Source: JAFECT01 sp963838235 | Lineage (GTDB): Bacteria > Pseudomonadota > Alphaproteobacteria > Caulobacterales > Caulobacteraceae | Assembly (NCBI GenBank): GCA_963838235.1 | Contig: CAWIQJ010000005.1 | Coordinates: forward strand, 558,001-622,000 | Length of the DNA: 64,000 nt | Reading direction: 5' to 3' | Part shown: positions 45,647 to 53,567 of the stretch, piece after piece | How the letters are laid out: each line of letters starts with the position of its first letter | Position numbering within the stretch: position 1 is the stretch's first letter | The notes under the pieces: generated by a model | What the model was told of the DNA's origin: nothing | The model's input: the letters and a program-made list of their open reading frames with translations, nothing else | Databases searched by the model: none | Made by a program: the position numbers and the translations under genes

Positions 45647-45988
45647 ATGGCCAAGGATCAAGCCGCCGGCGTAACCGGTGCGAGGATGGGCAAGAAGCAG
45701 CCGCCCAAGGGCCGCCCGGCTCAACCCGCCGTGATCACGGCGGAAGCCAAGGGCGCCAAGGACGACGCCGCGCCGCGCCGCAATATCATCGACATGATCC
45801 GCGGCTTCCCGCGCTTCGTGCGCGAGGTGCGCGCCGAGGGTCGCAAGATCACCTGGCCCAGCCGCAACGAAACCTGGATCACCTCGGTGATGGTCGGGAT
45901 CATGATCCTGATCACCGTCGCCTTCTTCTTCGCAGTCGACCTCGTGATGAGCACCGTCATCGGCTACATCATCAAGCTGGGAACCTAA
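45647..45988 (+). CDS. secE: preprotein translocase subunit SecE
   Basis: 113-residue inner-membrane component of the SecYEG channel. An N-terminal extension of about 45 residues rich in Ala/Pro/Lys precedes the conserved amphipathic helix FPRFVREVRAEGRKITWPSR and the single TM helix VMVGIMILITVAFFFAVDLV. ATG at 45647. nusG starts two bases after its stop, and tRNA-Trp lies 55 bases upstream. Confidence 0.95.
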   Translation: MAKDQAAGVTGARMGKKQPPKGRPAQPAVITAEAKGAKDDAAPRRNIIDMIRGFPRFVREVRAEGRKITWPSRNETWITSVMVGIMILITVAFFFAVDLVMSTVIGYIIKLGT

Positions 45989-45989
45989 G

Positions 45990-46583
45990 ATGGAAACCGT
46001 CGTAACCGAAGCGGCGCAGGGCGCCGACGGCGAGGCCAAGCCCGTCTCCAATCCCCGCCACAAGTGGTACATCGTTCACGCCTACTCGAACTTCGAGAAG
46101 AAGGTGGCCGAGGCCATCCGCGAACAGGCCAAGAGCTCGGGCCTCGAGGATCAGTTCTCCGACATCCTGGTGCCGACCGAGGACGTGGTCGAAATCCGCC
46201 GCGGCCGCAAGATCAACACCGAGCGCAAGTTCTTCCCGGGCTATGTCCTGGTGAAGATGGACCTCACCGACGAGGCCTACCACCTGATCAAGAACACGCC
46301 GAAGGTCACCGGCTTCTTGGGCCAGGGCAACAAGCCGATGCCGGTCTCCGAAAAAGAGGTCCAGCGCATCATGGGCGCCATTGAAGAGGGCGTCGAGCGG
46401 CCCAAGCCCACCATCCGCTTCGACATGGGCGAGAAGATCCGCGTCACCGACGGCCCGTTCGCGAGCTTCGACGGCGTGGTGGAAAGCGTCGACGAGGAGC
46501 GTGCGCGTCTGCGCGTGTCGGTCTCGATCTTCGGCCGCGCCACCCCGGTGGACCTCGAATACACCCAGGTCGAGAAGACCTGA
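45990..46583 (+). CDS. nusG: transcription termination/antitermination factor NusG
   Basis: 197-residue RNA-polymerase-binding factor. NGN domain with KWYIVHAYSNFEKKVAEAIR and KFFPGYVLVKMDLTDEAYHL; KOW domain with EKIRVTDGPFASFDGVVESV DEERARLRVSVSIFGRATPV. An N-terminal tail of about 22 residues precedes the core. ATG at 45990, two bases after secE. Frame intact. Confidence 0.97.
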   Translation: METVVTEAAQGADGEAKPVSNPRHKWYIVHAYSNFEKKVAEAIREQAKSSGLEDQFSDILVPTEDVVEIRRGRKINTERKFFPGYVLVKMDLTDEAYHLIKNTPKVTGFLGQGNKPMPVSEKEVQRIMGAIEEGVERPKPTIRFDMGEKIRVTDGPFASFDGVVESVDEERARLRVSVSIFGRATPVDLEYTQVEKT

Positions 46584-46691
46584 GGGTGACAACAACGGCA
46601 GGGTCCGCTATAGGCCCCGCCTTCAAATCCGTGGGAGGGGATCGCCCCCCGCACCACGGCTCATCGGTCCCTCAGGGGCCAAGGAGATCAC

Positions 46692-47123
46692 ATGGCGAAG
46701 AAGATACTGGGCTATATCAAGCTCCAGGTGCCTGCGGGCGCGGCTACGCCGTCGCCGCCGATCGGTCCGGCGCTGGGCCAGCGCGGCGTCAACATCATGG
46801 GCTTCTGTAAGGAGTTCAACGCCCGCACCTCGAGAAGTGGACAAGGGCACCCCGCTGCCGGTGGTCATCACCGTCTACCAGGACAAGTAGTTCACCTTCG
46901 TCACCAAGACGCCGCCGGCCAGCTTCTTCCTGAAGAAGGCCGCCAAGCTGCAGAAGGGCTCCAAGCTGCCCGGCCGCGAGACGCGTCGGGCGGGTGACCG
47001 CGCCCAGTGCCGTGAGATCGCTCAGAAGAAGATGAAGGACCTGAACGCCAACGACATCGAGCCAGGCGACGAAGATCATCGACGGGTCGGCGCGCGTCCA
47101 TGGGCCTGGAAGTGGTGGGGTAA
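46692..47123 (+). CDS. rplK: 50S ribosomal protein L11, frame-disrupted
   Basis: Ribosomal protein L11 (about 142 residues), part of the GTPase-associated centre. N-terminal domain KKILGYIKLQVPAGAATPSP PIGPALGQRGVNIMGFCKEF; middle VDKGTPLPVVITVYQDK and FTFVTKTPPASFFLKKAAK; C-terminal rRNA-binding part MKDLNANDIE and SARSMGLEVVG. Disruptions: about 46832-46838 (shift), an in-frame TAG at 46888-46890 where Ser is expected, 47061-47063 (extra C) and 47095-47096 (CGC/CGG doubled). L11 is near-essential, so the copy here is probably intact in the organism. GGCCAAGGAG ribosome site; rplA follows four bases after the TAA. Confidence 0.88.
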
Positions 47124-47127
47124 TCCG

Positions 47128-47818
47128 ATGACCAAGCAAGCCAAGCGCATCAAGGCCTGGACCGGCGACCGCGACAAGGACTATGCCGTCGCCGAAGCCA
47201 TCAACCTGGTGAAGGCGAACGCCAAGGCCAAGTTCGACGAGGCGATCGAAATCGCCATCAACCTGGGCGTCGATCCGCGCCACGCCGACCAGCAGGTCCG
47301 CGGCGTGGTCGAACCTGCCCTCGGGCACCGGCCGCGACCGTGCGCGTCGCCGTCATCGCCAAGGACGCCAAGGCGGCCGAAGCCGAAGCCGCCGGCGCCG
47401 ATGTGGTGGGCGCCGAGGATCTGGTCGAACGGATCCAGGGCGGCTTCATGGACTTCGACCGCGTCATCGCCACTCCGGACATGATGGCCCTGGTGGGTCG
47501 CCTCGGTAAGGTGCTGGGCCCGCGCGGCCTGATGCCCAACCCGCAGGTCGGCACCGTCACGCCCAACGTCGCGCAGGCGGTGAAGGACGCCAAGGGCGGG
47601 GCGATCGAGTTCCGTGTCGAGAAGACCGGCATCGTCCAGGCCGGCGTCGGCAAGGCGTCCTTCACCAGGGCGCTCTGGTGGCCAACGTCCGCGCTTTCAT
47701 CGACGCCATCCAGAAGGCCCGTCCGTCGGGCGCCAAGGGCGTCTACATCAAGAAGGTCTCGCTCAGCTCCACCATGGGCCCGGGCGTGAAGATCGACATG
47801 GCGTCGCTGACGGCCTGA
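47128..47818 (+). CDS. rplA: 50S ribosomal protein L1, frameshifted
   Basis: Ribosomal protein L1 (about 229 residues), at the E-site stalk; in many bacteria it also represses its own mRNA. Visible: KRIKAWTGDRDKDYAVAEAI, the segment FDEAIEIAINLGVDPRHADQ, VRVAVIAKDAKAAEAEAAGA, RLGKVLGPRGLMPNPQVGTV TPNVA, and GVYIKKVSLSSTMGPGVKID. Frame breaks: 47310-47311 (GTC/GTG doubled), about 47338 (extra C) and about 47668 (one G missing in ACC-AGGGC). ATG at 47128; terminator at 47845. Confidence 0.9.
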
Positions 47819-47844
47819 GCCGAAACGCATCGCTGAAGTTGAAG

Positions 47845-47872
47845 AGGCGGGTCGGAAACGGCCCGCCTTTTT
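47845..47872 (+). terminator. rho-independent terminator after rplA
   Basis: Nine-base stem GGCGGGTCG (47846-47854) with CGGCCCGCC (47859-47867), one G-U pair, GAAA loop, then TTTTT. Ends the rplKA transcript 11 bases before the ArsR promoter. Confidence 0.85.
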
Positions 47873-47882
47873 CGTTTGCGGC

Positions 47883-47928
47883 TTGACTCGGAGCCGCCGC
47901 GTTACGATACTTAAGCTGATGCTAAAGT
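47883..47928 (+). promoter_or_regulatory. leaderless promoter plus ArsR-type operator
   Basis: TTGACT (47883-47888), 17-base spacer, GATACT (47906-47911); the start point, seven to eight bases on, falls on the A of the ATG at 47919. The 20-base near-palindrome ACTTAAGCTGATGCTAAAGT (47909-47928; seven of eight arm bases pair) covers the end of the -10 and the start codon. No ribosome site precedes the ATG. Binding of the ArsR protein here would give autorepression; inferred. Confidence 0.65.
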
Positions 47929-48275
47929 GTCAGTCCGAGCCCGTCGACCAGGCTTTCCACGCGCTTTCCGATCCGGCGCGCCGGGTCATGGTCGAGCGTC
48001 TGGCGCGAGGGCCGGCCAGCGTCAGCGAGCTCGCCAGGCCGCTGCCGATGACCCTGTCGGCGGTGGTCCAGCACCTGGCGGTGCTCGAGGCCTCGGGTCT
48101 GGTGAAAACCAAGAAGGTGGGACGCGTGCGGACCTGCAGCCTCGATGCGAAGACACTCGGCGCCGCCGAAAACTGGTTCGTGGATCGCCGCGCCGCGTGG
48201 GAGCGCGACCTCGACCGCCTGGAGCAATACCTCGCCGAAAGCGACCCGAAACCCAAGAAAGGAAAGTCGTCATGA
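47919..48275 (+). CDS. ArsR-family regulator, cassette 1
   Basis: 118-residue winged-helix repressor: FHALSDPARRVMVERLARGP, ASVSELARPLPMTLSAVVQH LAVLEASGLVKTKKVGRVRT, and a C-terminal helix WERDLDRLEQYLAE. The metal-binding ELCVCDL motif of arsenic/zinc sensors is absent, and the W..DLD.LE ending matches the metal-independent SdpR-like branch usually paired with SRPBCC genes. Start ATG at 47919 has no ribosome site and coincides with the predicted transcript start. Its stop overlaps the SRPBCC start (ATGA at 48272-48275). Confidence 0.88.
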   Translation: MLKCQSEPVDQAFHALSDPARRVMVERLARGPASVSELARPLPMTLSAVVQHLAVLEASGLVKTKKVGRVRTCSLDAKTLGAAENWFVDRRAAWERDLDRLEQYLAESDPKPKKGKSS

Positions 48276-48772
48276 CCGAACGGAGCACCGCGCACTCGAC
48301 CTTCGTCGTCGAGCGCACTGTTAACGCCTCGCCGGCGCGCGTGTTCGCCGCCTTCGCGACGCTGGAGGGAAAGTCGAAATGGTTCGGCGCCATGGACGGC
48401 TTGGAGCTGATCCGCCGCGAGTTCGAATTCCGCGAACGCGGCCACGAACACTTCTCCGGCAAGTGGACCGTTCCCGGACCCAGCGGGACGATGCTCGGCA
48501 AGGTATCGACCTTTGACGCGGTCTATCTCAGCATCGTTGCGGACGAACGCATCGTCTACGCTTACGACATGACCCAGGGCGGCAAGCCGATCTCGTGTTC
48601 GCTCGCGACCATCGAAGTGACGCCGGACGGCGACAAGACGCAGTTGAAGATCACCGAACAGGGCGCCTTCCTCGACGGCTACGACGACGCCGGTTCGCGC
48701 GAGCATGGCACCAACTTCCTGACGGACTTGCTGGTGAAATCGGTGGAAGCAGACGTGAAAGCGGAGGCTTGA
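48272..48772 (+). CDS. SRPBCC (AHSA1-like) domain protein, cassette 1
   Basis: 166-residue START/Bet v1-fold protein: FVVERTVNASPARVFAAFAT, SKWFGAMDGLELIRREFEFR, TQLKITEQGAFLDGYDDAGS REHGTNFLTDLL. Such proteins have a deep hydrophobic pocket and often follow an ArsR gene; the ligand is unknown. Coupled to the ArsR gene by a 4-base overlap; GST follows five bases after its stop. Confidence 0.9.
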   Translation: MTERSTAHSTFVVERTVNASPARVFAAFATLEGKSKWFGAMDGLELIRREFEFRERGHEHFSGKWTVPGPSGTMLGKVSTFDAVYLSIVADERIVYAYDMTQGGKPISCSLATIEVTPDGDKTQLKITEQGAFLDGYDDAGSREHGTNFLTDLLVKSVEADVKAEA

Positions 48773-48777
48773 GAACA

Positions 48778-49437
48778 ATGGCGCTTGAACTCTTCTCTCA
48801 CCCGTTCTCGTCCTACTGCCAGAAGGTGCTGATCGCGCTCTACGAGAACGACACGCCCTTCACCCAGCGCGTGCTCGAACCCGGCGATCCCGCGACGTTT
48901 CAGGAATTCGCCACCCTATGGCCGTTGAAGAAGTTTCCGCTGCTGCGTGACGGCGATCGCGTGGTCGCCGAGACGTCGGTGATTATCGAACACCTTCAGG
49001 TCGACCATCGGGGACCCGTGCGTCTGATCCCCGAAGAACCCGCGACTGCGTTGGAGACGCGCTTCATGGACCGGGTGTTCGACAACTATGTCTCCAACAC
49101 GCAGGGCAGCATCGTCGGCAACGCGCTGCGTCCACAGGATCATCGCGATCCGTACGGCGTCGATCAGTCTCGCGCTGCGCTCGAGGCGGCTTACGCCTGG
49201 CTGGAAACGCGCATGGCGGACCGGCAATGGGCGATCGGCGACGCCTTCACCCTGGCGGACTGCGCAGCGGCGCCGGCGCTGTTCTACGCGGATTGGACCC
49301 ACGAGATCGGAGCGCAGTTTCCCAACGTGCGCGCCTATCGCGCCCGCCTGAACGCCCGCCCGTCCTTCGCCCGCGCTATCGACGAGGCGCGCAAGTACCG
49401 CTCGTACTTCCCGCTCGGCGCGCCTGACCGAGATTGA
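48778..49437 (+). CDS. glutathione S-transferase family protein
   Basis: 219-residue cytosolic protein with a thioredoxin-like N-terminal domain (LELFSHPFSSYCQKVLIALY, then FPLLRDGDRVVAETSVIIEH with the conserved cis-Pro and glutathione-contacting Glu-Thr/Ser) and an all-helical C-terminal domain (WAIGDAFTLADCAAAPALFY). Candidate catalytic residues are Ser 11/12 or Cys 14. Probably conjugates or isomerises an electrophile. Third gene of cassette 1. Confidence 0.9.
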   Translation: MALELFSHPFSSYCQKVLIALYENDTPFTQRVLEPGDPATFQEFATLWPLKKFPLLRDGDRVVAETSVIIEHLQVDHRGPVRLIPEEPATALETRFMDRVFDNYVSNTQGSIVGNALRPQDHRDPYGVDQSRAALEAAYAWLETRMADRQWAIGDAFTLADCAAAPALFYADWTHEIGAQFPNVRAYRARLNARPSFARAIDEARKYRSYFPLGAPDRD

Positions 49438-49448
49438 GGAGCAACGCC

Positions 49449-49820
49449 ATGACCGATCCGACCGAAGTCGTCCGCCGCCAATTCCAAGCCTTCAACGACG
49501 ACGACCGTGTGGCCGCCGCGGCGCTGATCGCGGAGGACTTCCGTTTCACCAGCCCGATCGACAACGGTATCGACCGCGCGTGCTACGTCGCGCGCTGCTG
49601 GCCCGGCGACTACGGAATGAGCGACTTCCGAATCGAGCGGCTGATCGCCGACGGCGACACGGTGGTTACGATCTTCGACGCCAAGACCAAGGACGGCCGG
49701 CGCCTTCGCAACGCCGGCACGAACAGGGTCCGCGACGGCAAGATAGTCGAGGCCGAATGCTATTTCGGCTGGAGCTTGCCGCATCCGGCGGCGGCGGGCG
49801 GCTACGTCGAACAGACCTAG
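49449..49820 (+). CDS. SnoaL-like (NTF2-fold) protein, cassette 1
   Basis: 123-residue protein without signal peptide: PTEVVRRQFQAFNDDDRVAA, ALIAEDFRFTSPIDNGIDRA, DGDTVVTIFDAKTKDGRRLR, ending GKIVEAECYFGWSLPHPAA. Matches the SnoaL polyketide-cyclase-like family, a frequent companion of GST/SRPBCC genes; no specific activity can be given. ATG at 49449 with GAGGAG upstream, 11 bases after the GST stop. Confidence 0.85.
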   Translation: MTDPTEVVRRQFQAFNDDDRVAAAALIAEDFRFTSPIDNGIDRACYVARCWPGDYGMSDFRIERLIADGDTVVTIFDAKTKDGRRLRNAGTNRVRDGKIVEAECYFGWSLPHPAAAGGYVEQT

Positions 49821-50080
49821 TCCGGCAGGACCTGAAAACTCGGGTGCTCGCGCAGGCCGCGGGCCTTGTTCACGGCGGAAGGCGCGACCGATTTCCAATA
49901 GTCGGCGTCTTCGTGCCGCTGGACGCCTAGGCGTTCCTTGGCGCGCAGTCGGCGGGCGGCGGCGACCACCAGCATGTGGGCGTGCTGCTCGCGAAGGGTC
50001 AGCGGCGGCTTGGGCTCGGGCAGTTCGATGACCTGGCCGGTCGAAACATCGACCTCGGGGGTGGGGAGGGTGGCAAACAT
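49817..50080 (-). CDS. small uncharacterised protein
   Basis: 87-residue soluble, highly charged protein (TLREQHAHMLVVAAARRLRA KERLGVQRHEDADYWKSVAP SAVNKARGL). No family recognised. ATG at 50080 chosen as the first Met with reasonable composition; the frame extends to 50215. Overlaps the SnoaL gene's stop by four bases, tail to tail. Confidence 0.5.
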   Translation of the reverse strand: MFATLPTPEVDVSTGQVIELPEPKPPLTLREQHAHMLVVAAARRLRAKERLGVQRHEDADYWKSVAPSAVNKARGLREHPSFQVLPD

Positions 50081-50567
50081 GGTCTTGGTCCGGCCGGCAA
50101 CCGAGGCGTTCGACGTCGGGAGCGGCAAGAGCGACCGTGTTCTCGGCCGCAACACAATAATAGGGCGAGTCGCTTCTGGTTCCTCACTGAGTCGAAAAAA
50201 TGGCAATTCCGGCAATGCTTTAATTGGTTAATCAAAGGTAAATTATCAGAACTGGGCCCCTGGGTCGGCCGTCAGATTGCGTTTCCGGCCCCGTTCCTGT
50301 AAACGCCCGCGGTCCGGCCGGTGGGTAGTTCCTCCGGCCGATCCTGTCCGAGAACCGCGGGGCCTTACGGCCTTAATCTTTCCGCCGCGGGGAGACGGGG
50401 AGCAAGACGCCCGATCCGATATCCGCCATCGCGGCGGCCGGTACGCGCGCTCGAGCATCCTGGGACAGGCTGAACGGAACGGCCGCGAGGGCATCCCCCG
50501 CGCGGACGCGCCGTGATCGTTTGGCCGCCGGATGATCCGGCTGCTGCACTTAGATACGGAGACCGCG
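50081..50567 (+). promoter_or_regulatory. rplJ upstream region and mRNA leader
   Basis: About 490 bases without a gene. 50140-50262 is AT-rich (TTTAATTGGTTAATCAAAGG, TAAATTATC) and the likely promoter region of rplJL. The following 300 bases are GC-rich with several complementary segments, as expected of the structured L10(L12)4-binding leader of rplJ mRNA, but I cannot confirm the fold by eye. Confidence 0.4.
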
Positions 50568-51083
50568 ATGGACCGCGCACAAAAGGCCAACTCGATCGAA
50601 ACGCTGAAAGGCGTCTTCGATTCCGCCGGCGCCGTGGTCGTGACCCACTACCTGGGTCTGACCGTTGCGGAAATGACCGACCTGCGCGGGCGCCTCTCGA
50701 AAGAGGGCGCCAAGCTGAAGGTGGTGAAGAACCGTCTGGCTCAGAAGGCCATGAACGGGTCCGGAGATGGGGCCAAGCACGCCCTGTTCAAAGGTCCCGT
50801 CGCCATTGCCTATGGCCCCGACGTGTCTTCCGCCGCCAAGGTCGTGACCCAGTACGCCAAGGACAACGACAAGTTCACCGTTGTCGGCGGCTTCATGGGT
50901 GAGACGATTCTCGACAAGGCCGGGGTAAAGACGCTCGCGTCCCTGCCCACCCTCGACGAGATCCGCTCCACCCTCCTGGGTCTGCTCAATGCGCCCGCGA
51001 CCAAGGTCGCCGGCGTGCTGCAAGCTCCGGCGAGCCAGCTCGCCCGCGTCTTCTCGGCTTACGCCGCCAAAGACGCCGCTTGA
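50568..51083 (+). CDS. rplJ: 50S ribosomal protein L10
   Basis: 171-residue stalk base protein. MDRAQKANSIETLKGVFDSA GAVVVTHYLGLTVAEMTDLR GRL, then LKVVKNRLAQKAM and the C-terminal L12-binding helix ending QLARVFSAYAAKDAA. Frame intact. ATG at 50568 with CGGAG seven bases upstream; the frame opens 12 codons earlier without a ribosome site. rplL follows 45 bases later. Confidence 0.96.
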   Translation: MDRAQKANSIETLKGVFDSAGAVVVTHYLGLTVAEMTDLRGRLSKEGAKLKVVKNRLAQKAMNGSGDGAKHALFKGPVAIAYGPDVSSAAKVVTQYAKDNDKFTVVGGFMGETILDKAGVKTLASLPTLDEIRSTLLGLLNAPATKVAGVLQAPASQLARVFSAYAAKDAA

Positions 51084-51128
51084 TCGGTCATCCCCGCAAA
51101 ACACCACACCCTTTGAAGGACATCAGAC

Positions 51129-51515
51129 ATGGCTAAGCTCGAAAAACTAGTCGAAGACCTCTCCGCCCTCACCGTTCTGGAAGCGTCGGAACTCTCCAAG
51201 CTGCTCGAAGAAAAGTGGGGCGTCTCGGCCGCCGCTCCCGTCGCCATGATGGCGGGCCCCGCCGCCGGCGGCGGCGCTGCCGCTCCGGCCGCTGAAGAGC
51301 AGACCGAATTCACCGTCGTGCTCACCGGCGGCGGCGACAAGAAGATCAACGTCATCAAGGAAGTCCGCGCCGTCCGCTCCGACCTCGGTCTGAAGGAAGC
51401 CAAGGACCTCGTCGAAGGCGCTCCGCAGAACGTGAAGGAGAACATCTCCAAGCAGGAAGCGGAAGAGATCAAGAAGAAGCTGGAAGAAGCCGGCGCGAGC
51501 GTCCAGATCAAGTAA
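51129..51515 (+). CDS. rplL: 50S ribosomal protein L7/L12
   Basis: 128-residue stalk protein recruiting translational GTPases. N-terminal dimerisation helix (LEKLVEDLSALTVLEASELS), Ala/Gly-rich hinge (MMAGPAAGGGAAAPAAEEQ) and C-terminal domain (FTVVLTGGGDKKINVIKEVR, LGLKEAKDLVEGAPQ). Frame intact. ATG at 51129 with AAGGA upstream. Followed by a strong terminator, so rpoBC is transcribed separately here. Confidence 0.98.
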   Translation: MAKLEKLVEDLSALTVLEASELSKLLEEKWGVSAAAPVAMMAGPAAGGGAAAPAAEEQTEFTVVLTGGGDKKINVIKEVRAVRSDLGLKEAKDLVEGAPQNVKENISKQEAEEIKKKLEEAGASVQIK

Positions 51516-51543
51516 TCTGGCGTCAGCCGAGGTTACGAATTTA

Positions 51544-51576
51544 ACGGGCCCGGACGGCGACGTCCGGGCCCGTTTT
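51544..51576 (+). terminator. rho-independent terminator after rplJL
   Basis: Twelve-base perfect stem ACGGGCCCGGAC (51544-51555) with GTCCGGGCCCGT (51562-51573), loop GGCGAC, then TTTTGTTT. Confidence 0.93.
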
Positions 51577-51627
51577 GTTTGCGCGCTTGTGTGCTACGCT
51601 CGATGGGATCGATCGGGAGGCCTCACC

Positions 51628-52014
51628 TTGCGTATTCTCTTGGCCGCGTGTTCGGGCATTGCCGTCGTTGCCGCAACACCGGCGCTCGCTACGGATTGCG
51701 TGACGGCGCCCGCGAACGTGGATGGGGTCATCATCCCAGCGAAGCAGGTCGTCTGGCTGAGGCCTAAGGAACACTTCGTCTATCAGCCGTCGCACACTGA
51801 CGGTCCTCAAGAAGGGACAGTGCGCCTTGATTGTGTCTTCAAACCAGACGGCGGCCTCACGGCGTGTCGGATTCTCGAAGAGACGCCAACCGACGAAGAC
51901 TTCGCCGACAACGCACTAAAGTTCTTTTCAAGCCTGCATGCCGACATGGCGCGGAGCTGCGCCATGTCGGGGATGCATGTTGAGGTCACCATGCGGTTCA
52001 AAGAGGCGGGTTGA
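51628..52014 (+). CDS. exported TonB C-terminal-like domain protein
   Basis: 128-residue protein with a signal peptide (MRILLAACSGIAVVAATPAL AT) and a domain with the TonB-C pattern: GTVRLDCVFKPDGGLTACRI, then EETPTDEDFADNALKFFSSL. It lacks an N-terminal TM helix and Pro-rich linker, so it cannot be an energy-transducing TonB; such stand-alone domains are common in alphaproteobacteria. Start is a TTG at 51628 with GGGAGG seven bases upstream. By eye less GC-rich than its neighbours. Confidence 0.65.
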   Translation: MRILLAACSGIAVVAATPALATDCVTAPANVDGVIIPAKQVVWLRPKEHFVYQPSHTDGPQEGTVRLDCVFKPDGGLTACRILEETPTDEDFADNALKFFSSLHADMARSCAMSGMHVEVTMRFKEAG

Positions 52015-52037
52015 TTGCTGCGCCGACTGCTCAGTGA

Positions 52038-52544
52038 TCACGCGTGCTCCGTGACCCGTCCCGCCGCCTGGCGCGCAGCTGCGGCGGTGAAGGCCGGGTC
52101 GGCGGGTTGGCGGATCGGCACGTTGATGCGGTTGAAGAAGTTGATCAGGGCGATGTGCACGATCAACAGCGCCAGCGCCTTTTCCGGATAGTGCTGCTTG
52201 GCTTCGTTCCAGATTGCGTCAGGCACCGGGTCGGACTGGTCGGCGATGCGGGTCGCCGATTCGGTCAGCGCCAGGGCGGCGCGTTCGGGATCGCTGAACA
52301 AGGTGCTTTCGCGCCAGGTGGCGACCGCCCAGATCATGTCTTCTCGGGCGCCGGCGGCTTTCAGCTCGCGGGCGTGCATGTCGTTGCAGAAAGCGCAGCC
52401 GTTGATCTGGCTGGCGCGCAGATGCACCAGGGCGAGGATGCGTTCCGGCAGGACGCCGGTGTCGTCGCGGACGGCGCCGGCGGCGAGGATGCCCTTCAGC
52501 ACGTCGGGCAGAAGCTGCAGCGGGTTGGTCATTCGGGCTTGCAT
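52038..52544 (-). CDS. carboxymuconolactone decarboxylase/AhpD-family protein, cassette 2
   Basis: 168-residue alkylhydroperoxidase AhpD-like protein. The redox motif is present as GCAFCNDMHARELK (CxxC followed by His three residues on), and the core helices match (ERILALVHLRASQIN, AVATWRESTLFSDPERAALA LTESATRI). Predicted to reduce peroxides using the CxxC pair. ATG at 52544 with AGGAG nine bases upstream; an ATG four codons in is an alternative. Last gene of cassette 2. Confidence 0.9.
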   Translation of the reverse strand: MQARMTNPLQLLPDVLKGILAAGAVRDDTGVLPERILALVHLRASQINGCAFCNDMHARELKAAGAREDMIWAVATWRESTLFSDPERAALALTESATRIADQSDPVPDAIWNEAKQHYPEKALALLIVHIALINFFNRINVPIRQPADPAFTAAAARQAAGRVTEHA

Positions 52545-52682
52545 GGGAGGAGACTCCTTTCAGGGCGGGCGTGTGGGACCGAACCGGGACGCGGACGTCC
52601 CGGTTGCGGCAGAGGTTCAAGCTTGTTGCAAACGGGCGTCTGGACGGGTCGGACGGCGACGCTCAGGCGCCGCGGCGCGAGA

Positions 52683-53078
52683 TCACGACCAGCGCTTCAG
52701 CTGGCTGATCTGGACGAGGTTGCCGCAGGTGTCGCTTAGCTGGGCGATGGTGGCGCCGGGGACCTCGGTCGGCGACATCTTGAAGTCGCCGCCCTGGCCC
52801 TTGATGCGTTCGTAGTCGCTCTTGACGTCGTCGCTGAAGAACATGACGGCGGGCTTGCCCTGCTGCAGCATAGCGCCCTGGTAGGCTTTCGCCGCCGGAT
52901 CGTCGTTCGACGCGAGCTGAAGTTCGACGCCGTCCGGGTCGTCGGGCGTGGCGACCGTCAGCCAACGGTAGGGCCCGTTGCTGAAGTCCGCCTTCTTCGA
53001 GAAACCCATCACGCCGGTGTAGAAGCCGAGCGCCTTTTCCTGGTCGTCGACGTAGATGCTGAGCACTTTCATTTTCAT
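52683..53078 (-). CDS. VOC-family glyoxalase-like protein, cassette 2
   Basis: 131-residue protein with the two beta-alpha-beta units of the vicinal-oxygen-chelate fold: VLSIYVDDQEKALGFYTGVM GFSKKADF and AVMFFSDDVKSDYERIKGQG, ending DTCGNLVQISQLKRW. Metal-ligand glutamate in VELQL. Typical of glyoxalase/bleomycin-resistance/dioxygenase relatives; substrate unknown. ATG at 53078 with AAAGGACAT upstream, 42 bases after the SRPBCC stop. Confidence 0.9.
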   Translation of the reverse strand: MKMKVLSIYVDDQEKALGFYTGVMGFSKKADFSNGPYRWLTVATPDDPDGVELQLASNDDPAAKAYQGAMLQQGKPAVMFFSDDVKSDYERIKGQGGDFKMSPTEVPGATIAQLSDTCGNLVQISQLKRWS

Positions 53079-53120
53079 AGCGATGTCCTTTCTGATCGCT
53101 TCGGGGGGGGATGCGCGACG

Positions 53121-53567
53121 TCAGTCAGTCCGCGCGAGAAGCTCTTCGAGCCTACCGATGAACCGCGACCAGCCGGCCGTGGCGCCGCGATAGGCGTTTT
53201 CGTTACTCGGGCCGAAGCCCCTGTGCTCCATGCGCACGTGCGTGCCGCCCGGCGTGGGCGTGAGCGTCCATGTCACCGTCGAAACGAGCCCGAACGCGCC
53301 CCAGCTATAGGAAAGCCGCGTCGGCTTCTCGACCTCGAGCACCTCGGCCAGGACCACGCCGTCCCAGTTGGGCACGGGGTCCATGCGGAAGGCGAACCTG
53401 TGGCCGACGCGCGGTTCGAAATCGTTCTTCATCAGCCAGTCTTCGAGCAGCGCCGGCGTGGTCAGCGCGCGCCAAACTTTTTCCGGCGCGTGTGGCAGGT
53501 CGCGCTCCATCACCACGCTGCGGGTTTCGGTTGCGGCGGCGGCGGGGCCGGGGGTTGCGTCGGTCAT
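53121..53567 (-). CDS. SRPBCC (AHSA1-like) domain protein, cassette 2
   Basis: 148-residue Bet v1-fold protein: VVMERDLPHAPEKVWRALTT PALLEDWLMKNDFEPRVGHR FAFRMDPVPNWDGVV, ending GWSRFIGRLEELLARTD. It corresponds in position and fold to the SRPBCC gene of cassette 1 but is not closely similar. Start overlaps the ArsR stop (ATGA at 53564-53567). Confidence 0.92.
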   Translation of the reverse strand: MTDATPGPAAAATETRSVVMERDLPHAPEKVWRALTTPALLEDWLMKNDFEPRVGHRFAFRMDPVPNWDGVVLAEVLEVEKPTRLSYSWGAFGLVSTVTWTLTPTPGGTHVRMEHRGFGPSNENAYRGATAGWSRFIGRLEELLARTD

